From assembly GCF_037975245.1 (NCBI RefSeq), contig NC_092565.1:10660499-10724498 (forward strand): a stretch of 64,000 nt of DNA, read 5' to 3'. This document shows positions 12,701 to 25,420 of the stretch, piece after piece. The number at the start of each line of letters is the position of its first letter. Positions within the stretch are counted from its first letter, which is position 1. The translations under genes and the position numbers were made by a program. Source of the stretch: Apostichopus japonicus (lineage: Eukaryota > Echinodermata > Holothuroidea > Aspidochirotida > Stichopodidae). Below the pieces are notes generated by a model. That model did not search any database and had not been told where the DNA came from. It saw only the letters and a program-made list of their open reading frames with translations.

Positions 12701-13358
12701 CAAGGGCGGCGGAACCGGGGGGCACAGGGGGCACGTGCCCCCCCACTTTTCTTCAGGTTAAAAATGTGCCCTTTTTCTACATAAAAATTTAGGTGTCTCA
12801 AGTTAGCAACAGGCCAGGGAACCAGAATGAACACTCGGGAAGGGCCGTTTCCGGCCATCTGAGGGGTTTGTAAAACCAAAAAATTTCTTGCACGCTCCGC
12901 GCCAACCGATGGTGGCGCTCCGCTCAGATAGTCGTGCATACAACTTTGCAAATCCTGGCTACGCCGCTGACTTTCTAATGAATTTCTGTGGGTCAAACTC
13001 AAAGCTATTTCGAATGGAAAAAAAATCGTAAGATATTAACAAGAAATAAATTCTAATTCGGAAGATTCCTACTTTAGCAACTAGCATGATTTCACCTCAT
13101 TTTGTCTCAAAAGAAAACTTGTTCCATGTTTCCTAATTTGCACATTGGATATTGCAGTGCTAGTATGCATATTTTCCTTGGGGGGGGGGGGGGGGGGGGT
13201 TGATGGGATGATGTGTATACGCAAATAAGATAAATACAATAAGATTTATAAAGGGTACTAAATATAAGGCTGCATCAGTCCAATCGAATATCTGCAAAGT
13301 GCCCTTTGATGTCCGTGCCCCCCCCCCCCCCAGATTAAAAGTGCTTCCGCCGCCCTTG
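12701..13358. mobile_element. Nested TIR element within composite copy b
   Basis: Starts CAAGGGCGGCGGAAC and ends with the near-complement CTTCCGCCGCCCTTG. It interrupts a sequence that is continuous in copy c ('aaggaggtttttctatattgg', 9562 region). Both flanks are T-rich, so the duplication is ambiguous. The interior shares the ~90-bp 'gctccgcgccaaccgatgg' module with its host element. Confidence 0.75.
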
Positions 13359-14330
13359 GGTTTTTGTATATTGGTTGTCCATAGATGAAATTTTGTGCAA
13401 CATTATGGGTATTTTTTGAATTGAGTTTAATCACGAGAAACGTAAATTTTCAAATTCTGAACAAATAATGGGCTTAAAACCTTGAAAAGTGGGGCTGACG
13501 GATATTGTGGGCCGCGACGTAGAATCACCTACAAAAGCAATGATCCACAGGACATGCGATGAGGTTGAACATGATGTGTGACTGGTGACGATCTTCAAAA
13601 AGGTTATGGATGGAAAAAAAAAAACTATTGGGAAATACTGCGGTTCTCTCTCAGGCAAAACTGTACATCTGTTGGTCATTTTCAAGCCCGAAAAGTGCCA
13701 TTTCCGGTGATCTGGGGGGTATCAAAACCAGAAATTTTCTTGTACGCTCCGCGCCAACCGATGGTGGCGCTCCGCTTAGATAGTAATTCGCGCCCCCCGG
13801 GTTAGAAAATCCTGGATACGCGCCTGACATTGAATATATATTTGAACTCATCATATTTGACCTACAAGGCTACAAGAAGCAAATCTGAACACAAGACAGT
13901 AATCACGAAAACTTGGTTTAACGAAAGTCGCAACAAGTCGTTCTTTTTTTTAAGCATCGATAATCTTGAGGCTTGTTGTAAGGAATTCTGATTCGAGGAG
14001 AAGGGGAGGGGAAGGGGGGACCAACAATTTAAGGAGGGGCACAACCGTCATGCAACTTGTGAAACTGCTACGGCGCGTCACTGTTATACAATACCCGCAG
14101 TGATGCAAATTTAAATAACGTGTGGCCTTTCGGCAAGCTATTATGTCTGCTATATTATAGGCTATGAGTCATAGTATATAACCTTAATCATAGCCTAAAC
14201 TTCTTTTTTTTTCTCCGGCGGAGGACCTCCAGATACCCTTATAAAGAATCAGTTTCAACGGACCCTAGGGCCACACTCCCGAAATCCTGGATCCGTTTAG
14301 GCTAAATCAGTGTAGGATATTTCGAATTTT

Positions 14331-14432
14331 GCCCCCCCCCCCCGCCCTTGAAAGCCACGCACGTCACGCCCAAACTCCCTCCCCCCCCCCCGCCCTTGAA
14401 AGCCACGCATGTCACGCCCAAACTCCCTCCCC
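14331..14432. repeat. Two-copy tandem repeat, 48-bp unit
   Basis: A poly-C run followed by 'gcccttgaaagccacgca' and 'gtcacgcccaaactccctc' occurs twice with almost no change. Confidence 0.85.
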
Positions 14433-15111
14433 AATGTCCCAGCCTTTCTACGAACCTACCATAACGTACAATTTGGCTATTACTTTATGATGCAATTTCA
14501 TTCATAAATTATCGATGTAGTACATGGTTAAGAACTAGACCTCTGTTACATCACTGTATGTATACTGTCCTGTGGGATATAATACAATCTACCCCCCTAT
14601 CGAACCCCAACATTTATCACATCACGTTTTACAGCAGATATACCGAGTGGTGACAAACATGTCGGTGGGCGTATATATCGAGTCATTCACCCCTTTTGAT
14701 GCCCTCTCCGTCAGGTTCGTGTAGGTATAGAAGAAATTAAAGCTACCAAGGGTATAGTCCGTTCATATACATATTGCCAACACTATATAAATTAAACCTC
14801 ACATTTAATTTCATATGATTAAAAATTAAATGCTACACTGTATCAAATTGTAAACTCCTGTTAGTTTATCGAACTTAACTTTATATTATAATCCCACTCA
14901 TTCAATATTCATTAACAAAATAAAACCTGTCATAAGGTGAGAGGTATTTCCTCGTAATTATGGACCTCACCAGCCTAACCTTGATAAGATCTGACATTCC
15001 ACCTCATACAAACAGGAAATCCCTGATACTTAGACCAATAGCACGTACTGACGTGATGATGTCAGGATAAATTACTATACAACATAATATATAAACTCAG
15101 AGAGCCTGTAT

Positions 15112-15112
<1 letters not shown>

Positions 15113-15157
<45 letters not shown>

Positions 15158-15263
15158 ATTTATATATTTATCAATTTATATATATCAATTTCTATATATA
15201 TATATCAATTTATATATATGTATATATATATAAATTTATATATTTATCAATTTATATATATCA

Positions 15264-15294
<31 letters not shown>

Positions 15295-15325
15295 CATATA
15301 TATATATATTCAATTTATATTGATA
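15113..15325. repeat. (TA)n array with periodic 'tcaattta' interruptions
   Basis: TA runs are separated at short intervals by 'tatcaatttatata', giving a compound microsatellite. Confidence 0.9.
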
Positions 15326-16919
15326 CATGCTCTCTGAGTTTACTTGCAGCTGCTTCCACACCAGGCGACGAAGGGAAGAGACAAACCAACGGGTTGCGGC
15401 GGCGTTATGTAGTAAGAGAAAAATACACCCACGGATTACCTTGTAAATTTCTACCCGGTATAGGTCAATACCGAATGTTGCAGTATATATGTAGCTGTTA
15501 CATGTCGGTGTGAAGAGGAAAAAGAAAACTGAACTTGAAATTTTTATATGCATAGTTTTAAAAAGAAAATTTAAAAAAGGTGGAAAAAGGAACCCTGGGA
15601 AGCTATGTTTGAAGTTTCTATATAACCCCTAGGAATACTTCACAGAATACGAGTATTTTCGACGACTATGACGATCACAAAGCCTGCTTTGAGAGTGGTT
15701 GCATACATTTAAACACGTGTGAACATTATTTAACTAATTTTTAAATGTCATAAGTTGGGGAGGGGTGGGGGAGGGGTACATTAAAATTACGCGATTTGCG
15801 TTTTTATCAATGCATTTAAGATTAACGAATCTTGCGCTGAGCGTTGATGTATATATAAAAATGCCATTGGGATATTGTATGAAACATAAGACACACTCAT
15901 TTAGATTATGTTTTTCCACCTTTGTTTCTTCTGCTTTTCTGTCAGAGATCAAGTTTGAATGACGTCATTAAATATATCCACTGGTTTCTGTCACGTGGTC
16001 AGCCTGTATTTAGTGTACGTTCTGCTGTCCTCAGCCTGTTGTAAACATGTATAAGAAATGACCACAGTGGAGTGAATTTGCTCTTTTTTTTTATATATAT
16101 TCCTTATAACAATTAAGGTGAATAGAGTTTGTGAAATTGTTGTGTACTCTAAATAGTTGTTCAATGGGCCACTGGAATGTTTGTTATGTTACTAGCTAAT
16201 ACAGGGAAGCCGTATAATAAGCAATCATAGGTACCCATAGGGTGTGTGTTTCTAGCGTCATTGCGTATCGAGAAATGTAAAGTATTCGTCTGTATAGGCT
16301 TAAGGACTATACGCCAGCCCATGTATTAGGCAGAAAGACACATATAGTTTACCGCGGCATGATAGTTTTTCTTTATCTTTTAATTTGGCTACATAGTCCT
16401 GAAGGAAATGTATCCAGTCGAAGTTGAGGAAGTTAAGCAAGTATATTGTGATTTTTGTCTTCGTTTATAGCATGCATTCATTTTATCGTTTAACACAGTT
16501 ATAAGTGAAGCACGCCGTCACTGTGAATTTGTTAACTTGGAACGTCCGGACTTCTGTTTTGAGAATTCCGTAAGTTTCTTTGTTTTCTTATAATTTGGAT
16601 ATTAATTGTGTTAACTAAATGGAGAGACTTCAAAACGAACAATATTATGTCATAATGCGAAGAGAATTGAGATAAGCCTATATGCAAAAGATTATGCAAA
16701 TAAGCATGCACATTGTATCATTTCATATCTAAATATATTTCCCGATATAACGACTCAGTTTTGTGAGTGATGCAATATTTTTGTTGAATGTGGCTTCAAT
16801 CCATGCAAATGATACTTAGGAAATCACAAGAGAATGTTAAAAGATATCAATTAACTGAGTTATACATCATAGCGGCCGACTGTATAGTGTCTTGAACATG
16901 TTGAAAACATACTAAGAAG

Positions 16920-17288
16920 CAGTGGCGTAGGAAGGTACTTTTGAGTGGGGGGGCTGAAGACTGATGGCCGGCTTGGGGGAGGGGTCTAAGGGGAGGGGGT
17001 GTCCCCCTCCCCTTTGGAATTTTTTGCATTTCCAGGTGGCCTCAGATTCAATTTGGTGCAATATAGCACACTTCAACACCCACTCCATTTTGTAAACTTA
17101 ATTTTGTATTTTCACCTGGCCTTAGATGCAATTTGGTGCTCCAAATGAGATTTTTTTTCTCATTTGGAAATGAAAAAGGGGTTTTCTGACTTGCGAACCG
17201 GGGGGGCGGAATGATACTTCCGCCCCTCCACATTTTTCACTGGGGGGGGGCTGGCGCCCCCCCAGCCCCCCCGGTTCCTACGCCCTTG
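16920..17288. mobile_element. hAT-type MITE, copy 2, with intact 8-bp target duplication
   Basis: Same family as 7803-8153 but in the opposite orientation: starts CAGTGGCGTAGGAAGG and ends GGTTCCTACGCCCTTG. Flanked by exact CTAAGAAG at 16912-16919 and 17289-17296. Length 369 bp, non-coding. Preserved ends and duplication suggest a fairly young insertion. Confidence 0.88.
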
Positions 17289-17296
17289 CTAAGAAG

Positions 17297-18152
17297 AAAT
17301 ATTTCATTTTTTTTCAGGTCCTTTTTCCATTTGGTTAAATAAGAGTTACACAACTGATTTAACCGCCTCTTTCATTTATGTTTTCGTAGCTCTCCCATCG
17401 ACTCCGTGACCAAATCAACATGTGACCCAGTTTCCACACAATAGGCCTCCACACGCAGTTTTTTGGTAAGTTCAGTACTATTAATCTCTTGGGAAGCACA
17501 AAGCAAAACATGCAGGCTCTTTCATCTAATATAAATGCAGAACCAACTCAATCATTAATAATCAAATTTGGTATGGAAAAGATATACAGAATCAACGTAA
17601 TAAACTGCTTTAAACTGAAACATGCAGCAAACATGCCGCGTAGAATATTTCTAACATTAATATCAATATTGTCACATGGAAACCAATTAAAACGAATAAT
17701 ACTTTAATTCACATCCTGGAGGCCTTTGTAATTATTATTTTTTTTTTTTGTAAAGAAAATTACTTTCTGGAATTTTTTCTCGCATCATATTGGGTGCCTG
17801 AGAAATAATTAATTTCATAGATTTTGTCCATGACCTTTGTAACACTTATAGGGACGTCATATTTATATTAAAAAACACTCGAGGCAACAAAGATTAGACA
17901 ATCTTTGCGACGAAAGTCACAGTCACACTCTCGATGTCTATTGGATAGAGAGGACCATCTCATTTGCATATTGTTTTGTTTTTTAATTATAAACAGTTTG
18001 ACAATTTTCCTCTATTGGCTGTATACAGCTGTATTATATAATGTGTTGTAATTATTTATTTTCCATTGATTACACATCTTTACGGCACTTATGCTATTCC
18101 GTTGTATCCTCTTTTTTTTTAATAACATTGTTATTTTCGCTGCACGTCACCA
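17297..18152. other. AT-rich sequence, nothing recognised
   Basis: No exon, RNA gene or mobile-element terminus was identified here. Confidence 0.4.
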
Positions 18153-18156
18153 TTAA

Positions 18157-18622
18157 TAGGAAAGTCCAAGGGAAAACTTTATTTTTGACTGATAAAAGAT
18201 GGGTATATATTGTTAGCATCCTGCAGGTGAAATTCGCATGCAATGGTCAGCACGATGTTTGCGAGGATTGGAAATGCCACAGTGTTTTGTACTATAAGTG
18301 AGCTTGCAAGTAAACAGATAGTTCGATGCACGCATGGGCAATGAGAACAAAATGTTTCGATTTGCTATACCGTATGTTCTATTGAAATGAATGACAATTT
18401 TAAAGTAGACCCAGATAATTGGATGTGAAAATAATATGTCAGTGCACTTCTGTGACGTCACACCTGTTTGCTCCAAGCTCACTTTTGGTACAAAACCGTA
18501 TATCAACTTGAAATGTTGTTATCTCGAAAACGATACGTATAGGAATTGAATGAAAAGTTTCACCTTGTAATTTGTTCCTCTATCATCATGCAAAAATATA
18601 ATTTTACACCTGGACTATCCTT
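18157..18622. mobile_element. Kolobok/T2-like MITE flanked by TTAA
   Basis: TTAA at 18153-18156 and 18623-18626 bracket ends TAGGAAAGTCCA and (complement) AAGGATAGTCCA. A second inverted pair lies inside: gttttgtactataagtgag (about 18288) and its near-complement at ~18473-18495. TTAA targets with AGGA-type ends are typical of the T2/Kolobok group. No transposase is present. Confidence 0.65.
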
Positions 18623-18626
18623 TTAA

Positions 18627-21600
18627 CAACTAGATATAAGTTTTGCCTTTGAAGAAGCTTCCATCAGGATCGAAACGTTCAGTAGGCTCATGATATTGTC
18701 CTCAAGAAGATATGCGTTAGTCTCATGTGGAGTAACGAGTCTACGTCTTAAGTGACGTGCAGAAATGCTTGAAAATGAAATAGATTTGTGTTGTGTCTTG
18801 CGTCTTGCGTCTACATCTTGAAGTTTTGTAACGATGGAAATATATTATTTGTTGGAACTTTGCCTAAGTTTCAAACTCCTCAGTATATATTCGTATACGT
18901 ATAATTCTTATACGCACGAGCATACAGATTTTCCAAATAGCTCTTAACTATGACGTAAGCACAATAAGCTGATACAAACTGAATCGCTCTAAGAAAAAAA
19001 AAACTTTGGTAAAGAGGTGGAATGATATCTCCCATGACCTCCGCCCTCAACAGTTTCACGTGCTGTGGAAATGCCTCTAAAACCATGCACAAATCGCACC
19101 CCACCAGAACAAAGATATGATGGGGGTATACATGTATCAATGTTCTCTATATGATAATATGGTCATTGCTTGTATACAGACAACAGAGTGAGCTTCCAAC
19201 GAATTAGACAATTGCTTATCCAATAACACTGACAATATACTGCTGCACCTATAGAATTATCGACCCAAGGGTCCCATAGCTTCTTTATAAATTCCTTGAT
19301 TCGCCTTAATCAGTTGGGAAATTTTTGATCCTCAAACCCACCCACCATCATCCCACCCTCGCCTCTGTATACGCCACTGCTTGTAGTTGTACTCAGCCGG
19401 AGCTTTGTAAATTTTACTCACAATTATGCTGATTAAAACCACAAGTCTGAGACTTATACCGTACTTTGCACATCAGGGGGAGCTTTGTAATATGTCATGT
19501 TCGCAACTTCGTTCAATATACCAATACTAGTATATGCCTGTACTATAGCAAAATCACACAGGGGAATTGTTTAATGAGATCTTATGTATACCCTTTCCAA
19601 CATGTGTCTGTTAATTTCAGTAGTCTATATTCGACGTGTTGACGTATTTCGGTATATTGAACCCATAGGTTGTTGACTTATAGACTGTGTGTGTATATAT
19701 ATATATGTTTATATATCCTGTTTAATTATTACTGCGGTGGACATTGAAACAAAACCTATTTGTCTATACTGCGTGAAAATATATACTAATGAAGTGAGAA
19801 AAACAAGGGAAACATAAACAATCGGCCTATGTCAACATAGTTTATGCAACACGTGTAAAAGAAGACGCAGAAACGATGTAATGAACAGTATTTCATTTAT
19901 TAACATCACAGGTGCTCGGAAATTAAAATCGATTGCGGCTGATTTCTTCATTAACGAAAATCTGACCGCTCAACCTTCTATTGTAATCTTTCCACAAAAT
20001 TAGCACTCTGTCCTTGTATTCTCTGCAGCATATCGCTATAGTATTTTTTTGTCGTCAGATCTCCACACTCGGTGAATTGTGACGTTATTTCATTTTCACT
20101 GATTGTTAGACTGCAAGGGGGGGGGGGGGGACTTTGTTGTGATACTATTATTGTTTTTAGTGAAACATGTGTTCGGCTCAAAGTGTATTCGCTCATGTAT
20201 ATTACAGAAGCAGTGCTTTATTTCAGAAGCATGGTGAATTAGAGCATACATTAATGAATATGTGGCAGTACTAGTATATGTCTCATTTGATTTGACATGA
20301 ATACGAAGAGATTAATACCAAAGCAAGAAAGGTACAAAAGAAATGACATCTGTGAACAAGAATATTTGTTTTGGTGGTGGCCAATGTGGCAATCATTAAA
20401 TTGGTTTCCCACAGCGCACTTAAGTCGTCTGTTTGGCGCGCATGCCGTTTACCATCTAGGGCTATCGGAGCGGCAGGCTGTGTAATTCACTACCGTATAT
20501 CCCAATCAACCCCTCTCCACGCCCTGTCTCCAATCTGAATCTCTAATAACGTAAAATCTAAAAGATAGCTGCAGCCAATGAGCGTCAGCAAATGGAGGTG
20601 TTAAAGCGGGTATATTTATGAATCCAGTCATTTAAGCAGCGACTGCACCTATTATCCTACGGTGCCATTTATGCATACAATTTGACCGATTCTGTTAGCC
20701 TTATAGCGGCAAGAGACTTGCTACCCGGATGATGGGATTCCCGGATGATGGGATGGATCATTAATGGTCTTCTCGGATGGATACGATGGGTACATTATTT
20801 CCACTACTGCACCCAGTGGTGCAATCACCATTTGTGTAGGGTGCAATCACCATTTGTGTAATGGGTGCTAAGATGTTATGTCGTCCAGGGAGGGGTATAA
20901 GGGGTTTCGACCCGTCCCCTATGGGGAGAGAGAGAACTTTGTGTCCTCCTGCCATTGATTTGCCGAGGGACTGAATGATCGATTTGTAACTGACATAAGC
21001 GAGCACCATACTTGGGGGTGGATCTAAGCACAGGTTGGCAAAATGCGTTCAATGGGCAACATTTTCTGCGCCCACCAGATTTTCAAAGACCTATTAATTG
21101 ATTTTAACTCTGGGGAATGATATATCAGCTATGCCACCTCTCAGTATATAATACGATATTCAATATAATACGGTACATATCAAATGTAAATAGAAAAATA
21201 AAAAACTTTCGTATAGTGATGAACATAAACGATTTGCTCTCATTATACTCCGCCGCGGCGGTGCATATTCGGATTAGAATGAATAATTCAAGCATGTGTA
21301 TTTTAGCAGTATAGATTTTAACGTAATAGGGTGAATTAAACTTACTGCCTGAAGGTATATTACCATAAATTCTGTACAATATATACACGACTTTGGTTTA
21401 ATTTGTCTTTTAACTTTTCTGTATAAAGGAATTTGAATATGACAGAGATTTTAAGAAATTATTTTCGAAAAATGTTTGTTAGTAAAAAGAAATAGTTGAT
21501 CAATCGACAAACAATTAAAACTTGGTATATATCTGAGGTGTATAGTTGGGAGTCTCATACGGATGGAAGGGGGAAGGGGGGGATGAGGGTTATGTGGAAC

Positions 21601-21805
21601 ACTCTGGAGAAAATCTCGCTGGCTATGGCATATTCTCCTAGACATTCCCTTGATAGCAATCCCCGCGTAGTGTTTAGGTATATTTGCCCCCCCCCCCGCC
21701 CGAGAAAGGATCTTAGTGAATAACATATTTTTGGAAAATGATTTATACAATGTATTTAATCTTATCATTTCGTGTATTTCAAATATCTATAGGGTTTATT
21801 ATATA

Positions 21806-21862
<57 letters not shown>

Positions 21863-22310
21863 CTCAGGCTAACATTTGTAATTGTGATCAATCATCATAT
21901 CAATATTGATAAACAATATTGAAAATATTACAGTAATAATTATATTATTATATTGATTTAGAGTAGAAAATATCTCTGACAATAAATAATATTGAACAAA
22001 GCAACCGCTCCCCCCCCCCCCCCCACAGGCTCCCTTCCTCAAATCACATATCCATGTAGCTATAACGGCCAAGCATTCAATGCCGTACATATCTTCATTT
22101 GAAGCAAATCATGTCACAAATTCGAAATTTGGAATACTGCAACATGTATAGGTCTGACGTTGAGTGTAGAGGGGGTATAAATAGGGTGTGAAAGAGGGTA
22201 GCCTAGGGGTAGAGGATGTAGAGGGGTAGACGGGTAGACGGAGTAGACGGTGTTGAGGGGTAGAATGAGTGAATGGGTGCGTACAAGATCCTGAGGTAGA
22301 GTGGTACCTT
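18627..22310. other. Intergenic sequence between MITE and receptor gene
   Basis: No convincing exon. It contains a short direct repeat near 20817-20860 (gcaatcaccatttgtgta twice), a (TA)n tract at ~21800-21861 and G/C homopolymer runs. The 3' UTR of the receptor gene must start at 22310 and run leftward; I see no clear poly(A) signal. Confidence 0.5.
21800..21861. repeat. (TA)n microsatellite
   Basis: About 60 bp of TA with one TTTA interruption. Confidence 0.95.
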
Positions 22311-23549
22311 TTAGAAATACACAAACGGTAAAGTATAGCGATGTTTAGGACTCTCCGTCTCAGAGCAGCGACCTTCGCTAGCGTCAAACCATGTCATAGA
22401 TGTAGATGTCGCACCCCTGTTATGAAACCGGCTCTGTTTCTTTCCACCGAGCGTCAGACATCTGTCTCGACATAAGATAGCTTTAAAGGCATGTTGAAAA
22501 GTTCGACTGGTGAACGCGTAAATGATCGGGTTAATCGCGCTGTTTGCATATCCTAGCCACGTGACTGTCGGAAACGTTATGTGTGGAATGGGTATACAAT
22601 TAGGGCATAGAGGAGCTGTGACGTTAACCACAAAGAAAGGTAACCAACAGCCGATAAACACCCCCATCACAATACCGAGTGTTCTGGCAGCTTTGTGTTC
22701 CTTATTCATTCTGGTCGGTCGTAATTTTTTGCCGCTAGTCTTTTTGGAATTCGTGACATCTTGTGATCGTTGAACACCCTGGTGGATTCTCATGGTGATG
22801 GCGTTATCACTACGGCCGTTGATTTTCTTCGTGCCCGTCCGTATTGCACGCACCTGTCTGACGGCAGTTCGATAGACTTGTATATACAAGACGATCATAA
22901 TGACTGATGGTATGTAGAAGGATATGAAAGAGGAAAGTACGAGGTAGAAAGGATCCTGCGGGAATATACATTCGCGGGTATTCCCAGTCGGTTCCTCTAC
23001 GAGCCTCCACCACCAAATACAAGGGAACGATATGGCCGCAGAACTCGTCCAAGCAACCCCGATCATCCCCAGAGCTATCTTTCTAGAAATTCGACGTTGA
23101 TAACTCATCGGTTTTGTGATAGCCCAGAAACGATCCACCGCTATGACGCACAAGTTTGTTATGGAAGCCGTGCTGCATAACACGTCGAACGCGTGCCATA
23201 CGTCACACCAATCACTGCCAAATATCCAATAACCTTCCGTTAAGAGATCGTAGATCGCAAACGGTAGCACGACGGAACCTATGAGGAAATCTGCGCACGC
23301 TAAAGATGAAATAAACATATTTGTGACCCTCGATCGTAATCGTCTCTCGTTAACTACTGCAAATATCACCAGAAAATTACCGAATACTGTTCCTAGTGCT
23401 AACAGGATCGTGGCAACACCCTGTAGGAACTTAACCCACCAAGGCGTAGGTTGCGTCGACAATTCTAGTAAGAGTGATTCCGTGGTGAAATTGAACAGCA
23501 GGATTCTGGGATTTTCAAATGAGTCCATTTTGATTGATATTTCTGTCAA
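22311..23549 (-). CDS. Class A aminergic GPCR, dopamine D1-like
   Basis: Intact single-exon gene of 412 residues for a seven-helix plasma-membrane receptor. Approximate helices: 39-66, 75-100, 111-145, 157-181, 201-227, 289-311, 323-347. Landmarks: N58 (1.50), D87 (2.50), disulfide Cys115 and Cys194, amine-binding D122 (3.32), D139-R140-F141 in place of DRY, W167, and P214. Ser206, Ser207 and Ser210 fit 5.42, 5.43 and 5.46, which contact catechol hydroxyls. CWLPFF is at 301-306 and NPIIY at 340-344. Cys360 after helix 8 is a plausible palmitoylation site and N20 (NFT) a glycosylation site. The FDVLCSTASI and SFISFYIP stretches look most like D1 receptors, hence probable Gs coupling (inference). 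Beta-adrenergic-like, octopamine or 5-HT receptors are alternatives. Met1 and Met8 are both possible starts; I keep Met1. No neighbours share a pathway. Confidence 0.93.
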   Translation of the reverse strand: MTEISIKMDSFENPRILLFNFTTESLLLELSTQPTPWWVKFLQGVATILLALGTVFGNFLVIFAVVNERRLRSRVTNMFISSLACADFLIGSVVLPFAIYDLLTEGYWIFGSDWCDVWHAFDVLCSTASITNLCVIAVDRFWAITKPMSYQRRISRKIALGMIGVAWTSSAAISFPCIWWWRLVEEPTGNTRECIFPQDPFYLVLSSFISFYIPSVIMIVLYIQVYRTAVRQVRAIRTGTKKINGRSDNAITMRIHQGVQRSQDVTNSKKTSGKKLRPTRMNKEHKAARTLGIVMGVFIGCWLPFFVVNVTAPLCPNCIPIPHITFPTVTWLGYANSAINPIIYAFTSRTFQHAFKAILCRDRCLTLGGKKQSRFHNRGATSTSMTWFDASEGRCSETESPKHRYTLPFVYF

Positions 23550-25386
23550 TTATATTCATTTGTGTGTATTGGTTCAATCCTCGCTTTCACTATAGTATTA
23601 TAGATGCTCTGCAAACTGTTGAGAAATACAGAAAAAAGAGATTAAGAAAGTGAGATAAATAACATCGTTGATACTAAAACTTGTGGATACTATAAATTGT
23701 GAATATTAAAATGTAGATACTAATATGAGATTAAAATGCTACTCTTTGTCAAACCGAACTACATTTATCGCTAAGTTTATTGGCGATCCCTGTATAACTA
23801 TTAACTATGTCTTCGCTCGGGATGGGAGTAGGGTGAGGGGAGAGGGGGGGGGGTTGATGAGAAGCCATAATATCTTTCATACCGTGCATATCAGGATCAA
23901 AGTACAGTTTCAGTAAATACGACCAAGAAACGACGAGGATTTCAAGAGGAATTTAGCTTTTGTATATATGCGTAAGCTAATCAACAACAACAACAATAAC
24001 TTGGAATTTACAAACTTTAAAGTTAAACAAAACAGCATAGAAAGATGTAGGCCTTTGTCCTATAGGGCGTATCGGGCGGTAACGGGGGAGTGGAGGTCAC
24101 CTGCCCCCTTTTAACAAACAGTGTAAGGTCATCCGTCAGTTCAAAGTGGTGACTCACTGATGAGTCTTTACTAACAATTTGTAAGAAAGAAATATAAAGT
24201 TCCAGATAAGGGAAGGTGGAATCGACTCCCATTCCACCCAAGCCGCACGTTCGCTCCTCTAACCCACTCACTCTCCACCTCTTTCTCTTTCTCGCTCTCT
24301 GTCTCTGCCGACGTCCTTGCACGACGTCCTTTCCATGAACATTCCATGAACAATTAACTAAATTTCGCTGTTTATCTTTCGATAAGAAAACCGATTGTTG
24401 CAGCCGACGTGAAAGAACACTGACACTTTCGTTGGCTGCTTCAGAGTCAGCTGGTATTATTTAAAGTGAATAAAAATCATTCTCAATTTCAATCTCGTCC
24501 AATGAGTGAAATCGTAGAAGTGACTTTGACATTGATGAAGAAAACTGTACGTAACTCGATCCAAACAAAGTCTACTTTGCAGAGCTGCGTTTTGGAATGT
24601 TTGGAATAGCTTCCCCTCCTCTATAGAAACTGAAGCCAACGGTTACCGATGGTTCGAGTGTTTCAGTCGTATATATATATATATATATATATATAAACAT
24701 TGGATCAGAACTTGGAAAATATTGCACCATTTTCCATCTAAGCACCCTCCATTTTTACCAAAAGTTTCCCATAAGAGAGACCACCTCGCAGCCATTACAT
24801 CTTAATGAACACCCCATACGCACATCGCATCCTCCATTTCATCTTCCAGTACAAACACGTTGGTTGCGCCCCCTGGTAGGCTTAATACACACAATACTGA
24901 TAACTTGATAAAGTATCATAGTGACGCGCCACACGCACGTTTTAATCATTTCCTTTGTTAAATTGTTTCTTTTGGGTCTCTTATTTACACGTATTTCTTA
25001 TGACAAAGGTGGTAAGTAAAGAAAATGTGTTTGCTGTTTACTACTTTTTTTATGATTTTTTTTTTTACGATTTATGACGCTAAGGAAAATGTTGTGTACT
25101 CAAATTCCTTTTTTCTATATCTCTCGCTACTTTTGTTGACCCGTATTAAAGATGTGATTAATAATATCGTTTTGACAGTCGCTCTTGTTCCGTTTATCAC
25201 AAGTGCTTTTAATTAAATGACCTACAATTTACAGTCTAGGTGAAAGGAGATTGAGCTCTTACCGTTGGGAATCAAAAGTTGATTGCGGAAAAAAATTTGA
25301 GGTCAAAGAATTCGTTGATACGAAGCTTTGAGATTTGACATTACAACTGATGTATAATATGAGAAAAGAAATCCGGTGATCAGTAG

Positions 25387-25420
<34 letters not shown>

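Larger units (their letters stand above)
11295..13826. mobile_element. Composite CAGG-GCG element, copy b, full length with 5-bp target duplication
   Basis: Left terminus CAGGTGCGTATCCAGG, right terminus the complement of CAGGCGCGTATCCAGG, flanked by ACATT at 11290-11294 and 13827-13831. It is about 2.53 kb, of which ~660 bp is a later nested insertion (12701-13358). It carries a purine tract near the left end, a remnant of the TGTGTAGT-targeted hAT MITE (right end at 12486, left end deleted), and repeated ~90-bp modules. No transposase is present. CAGG-GCG ends with 5-bp duplications would fit a 5-bp-duplicating hAT group, but the superfamily is not certain. Confidence 0.8.
13832..16911. other. 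Gene-poor stretch between transposon blocks
   Basis: I see no convincing exon. It includes C-run duplications at 14331-14432, interrupted (TA)n arrays at 15113-15325, and AT-rich unique sequence. Confidence 0.5.

Noticed and set aside
22522-22773. Plus-strand frames over the receptor gene (also 23281-23595)
   Set aside because: Antisense shadows of the GPCR.
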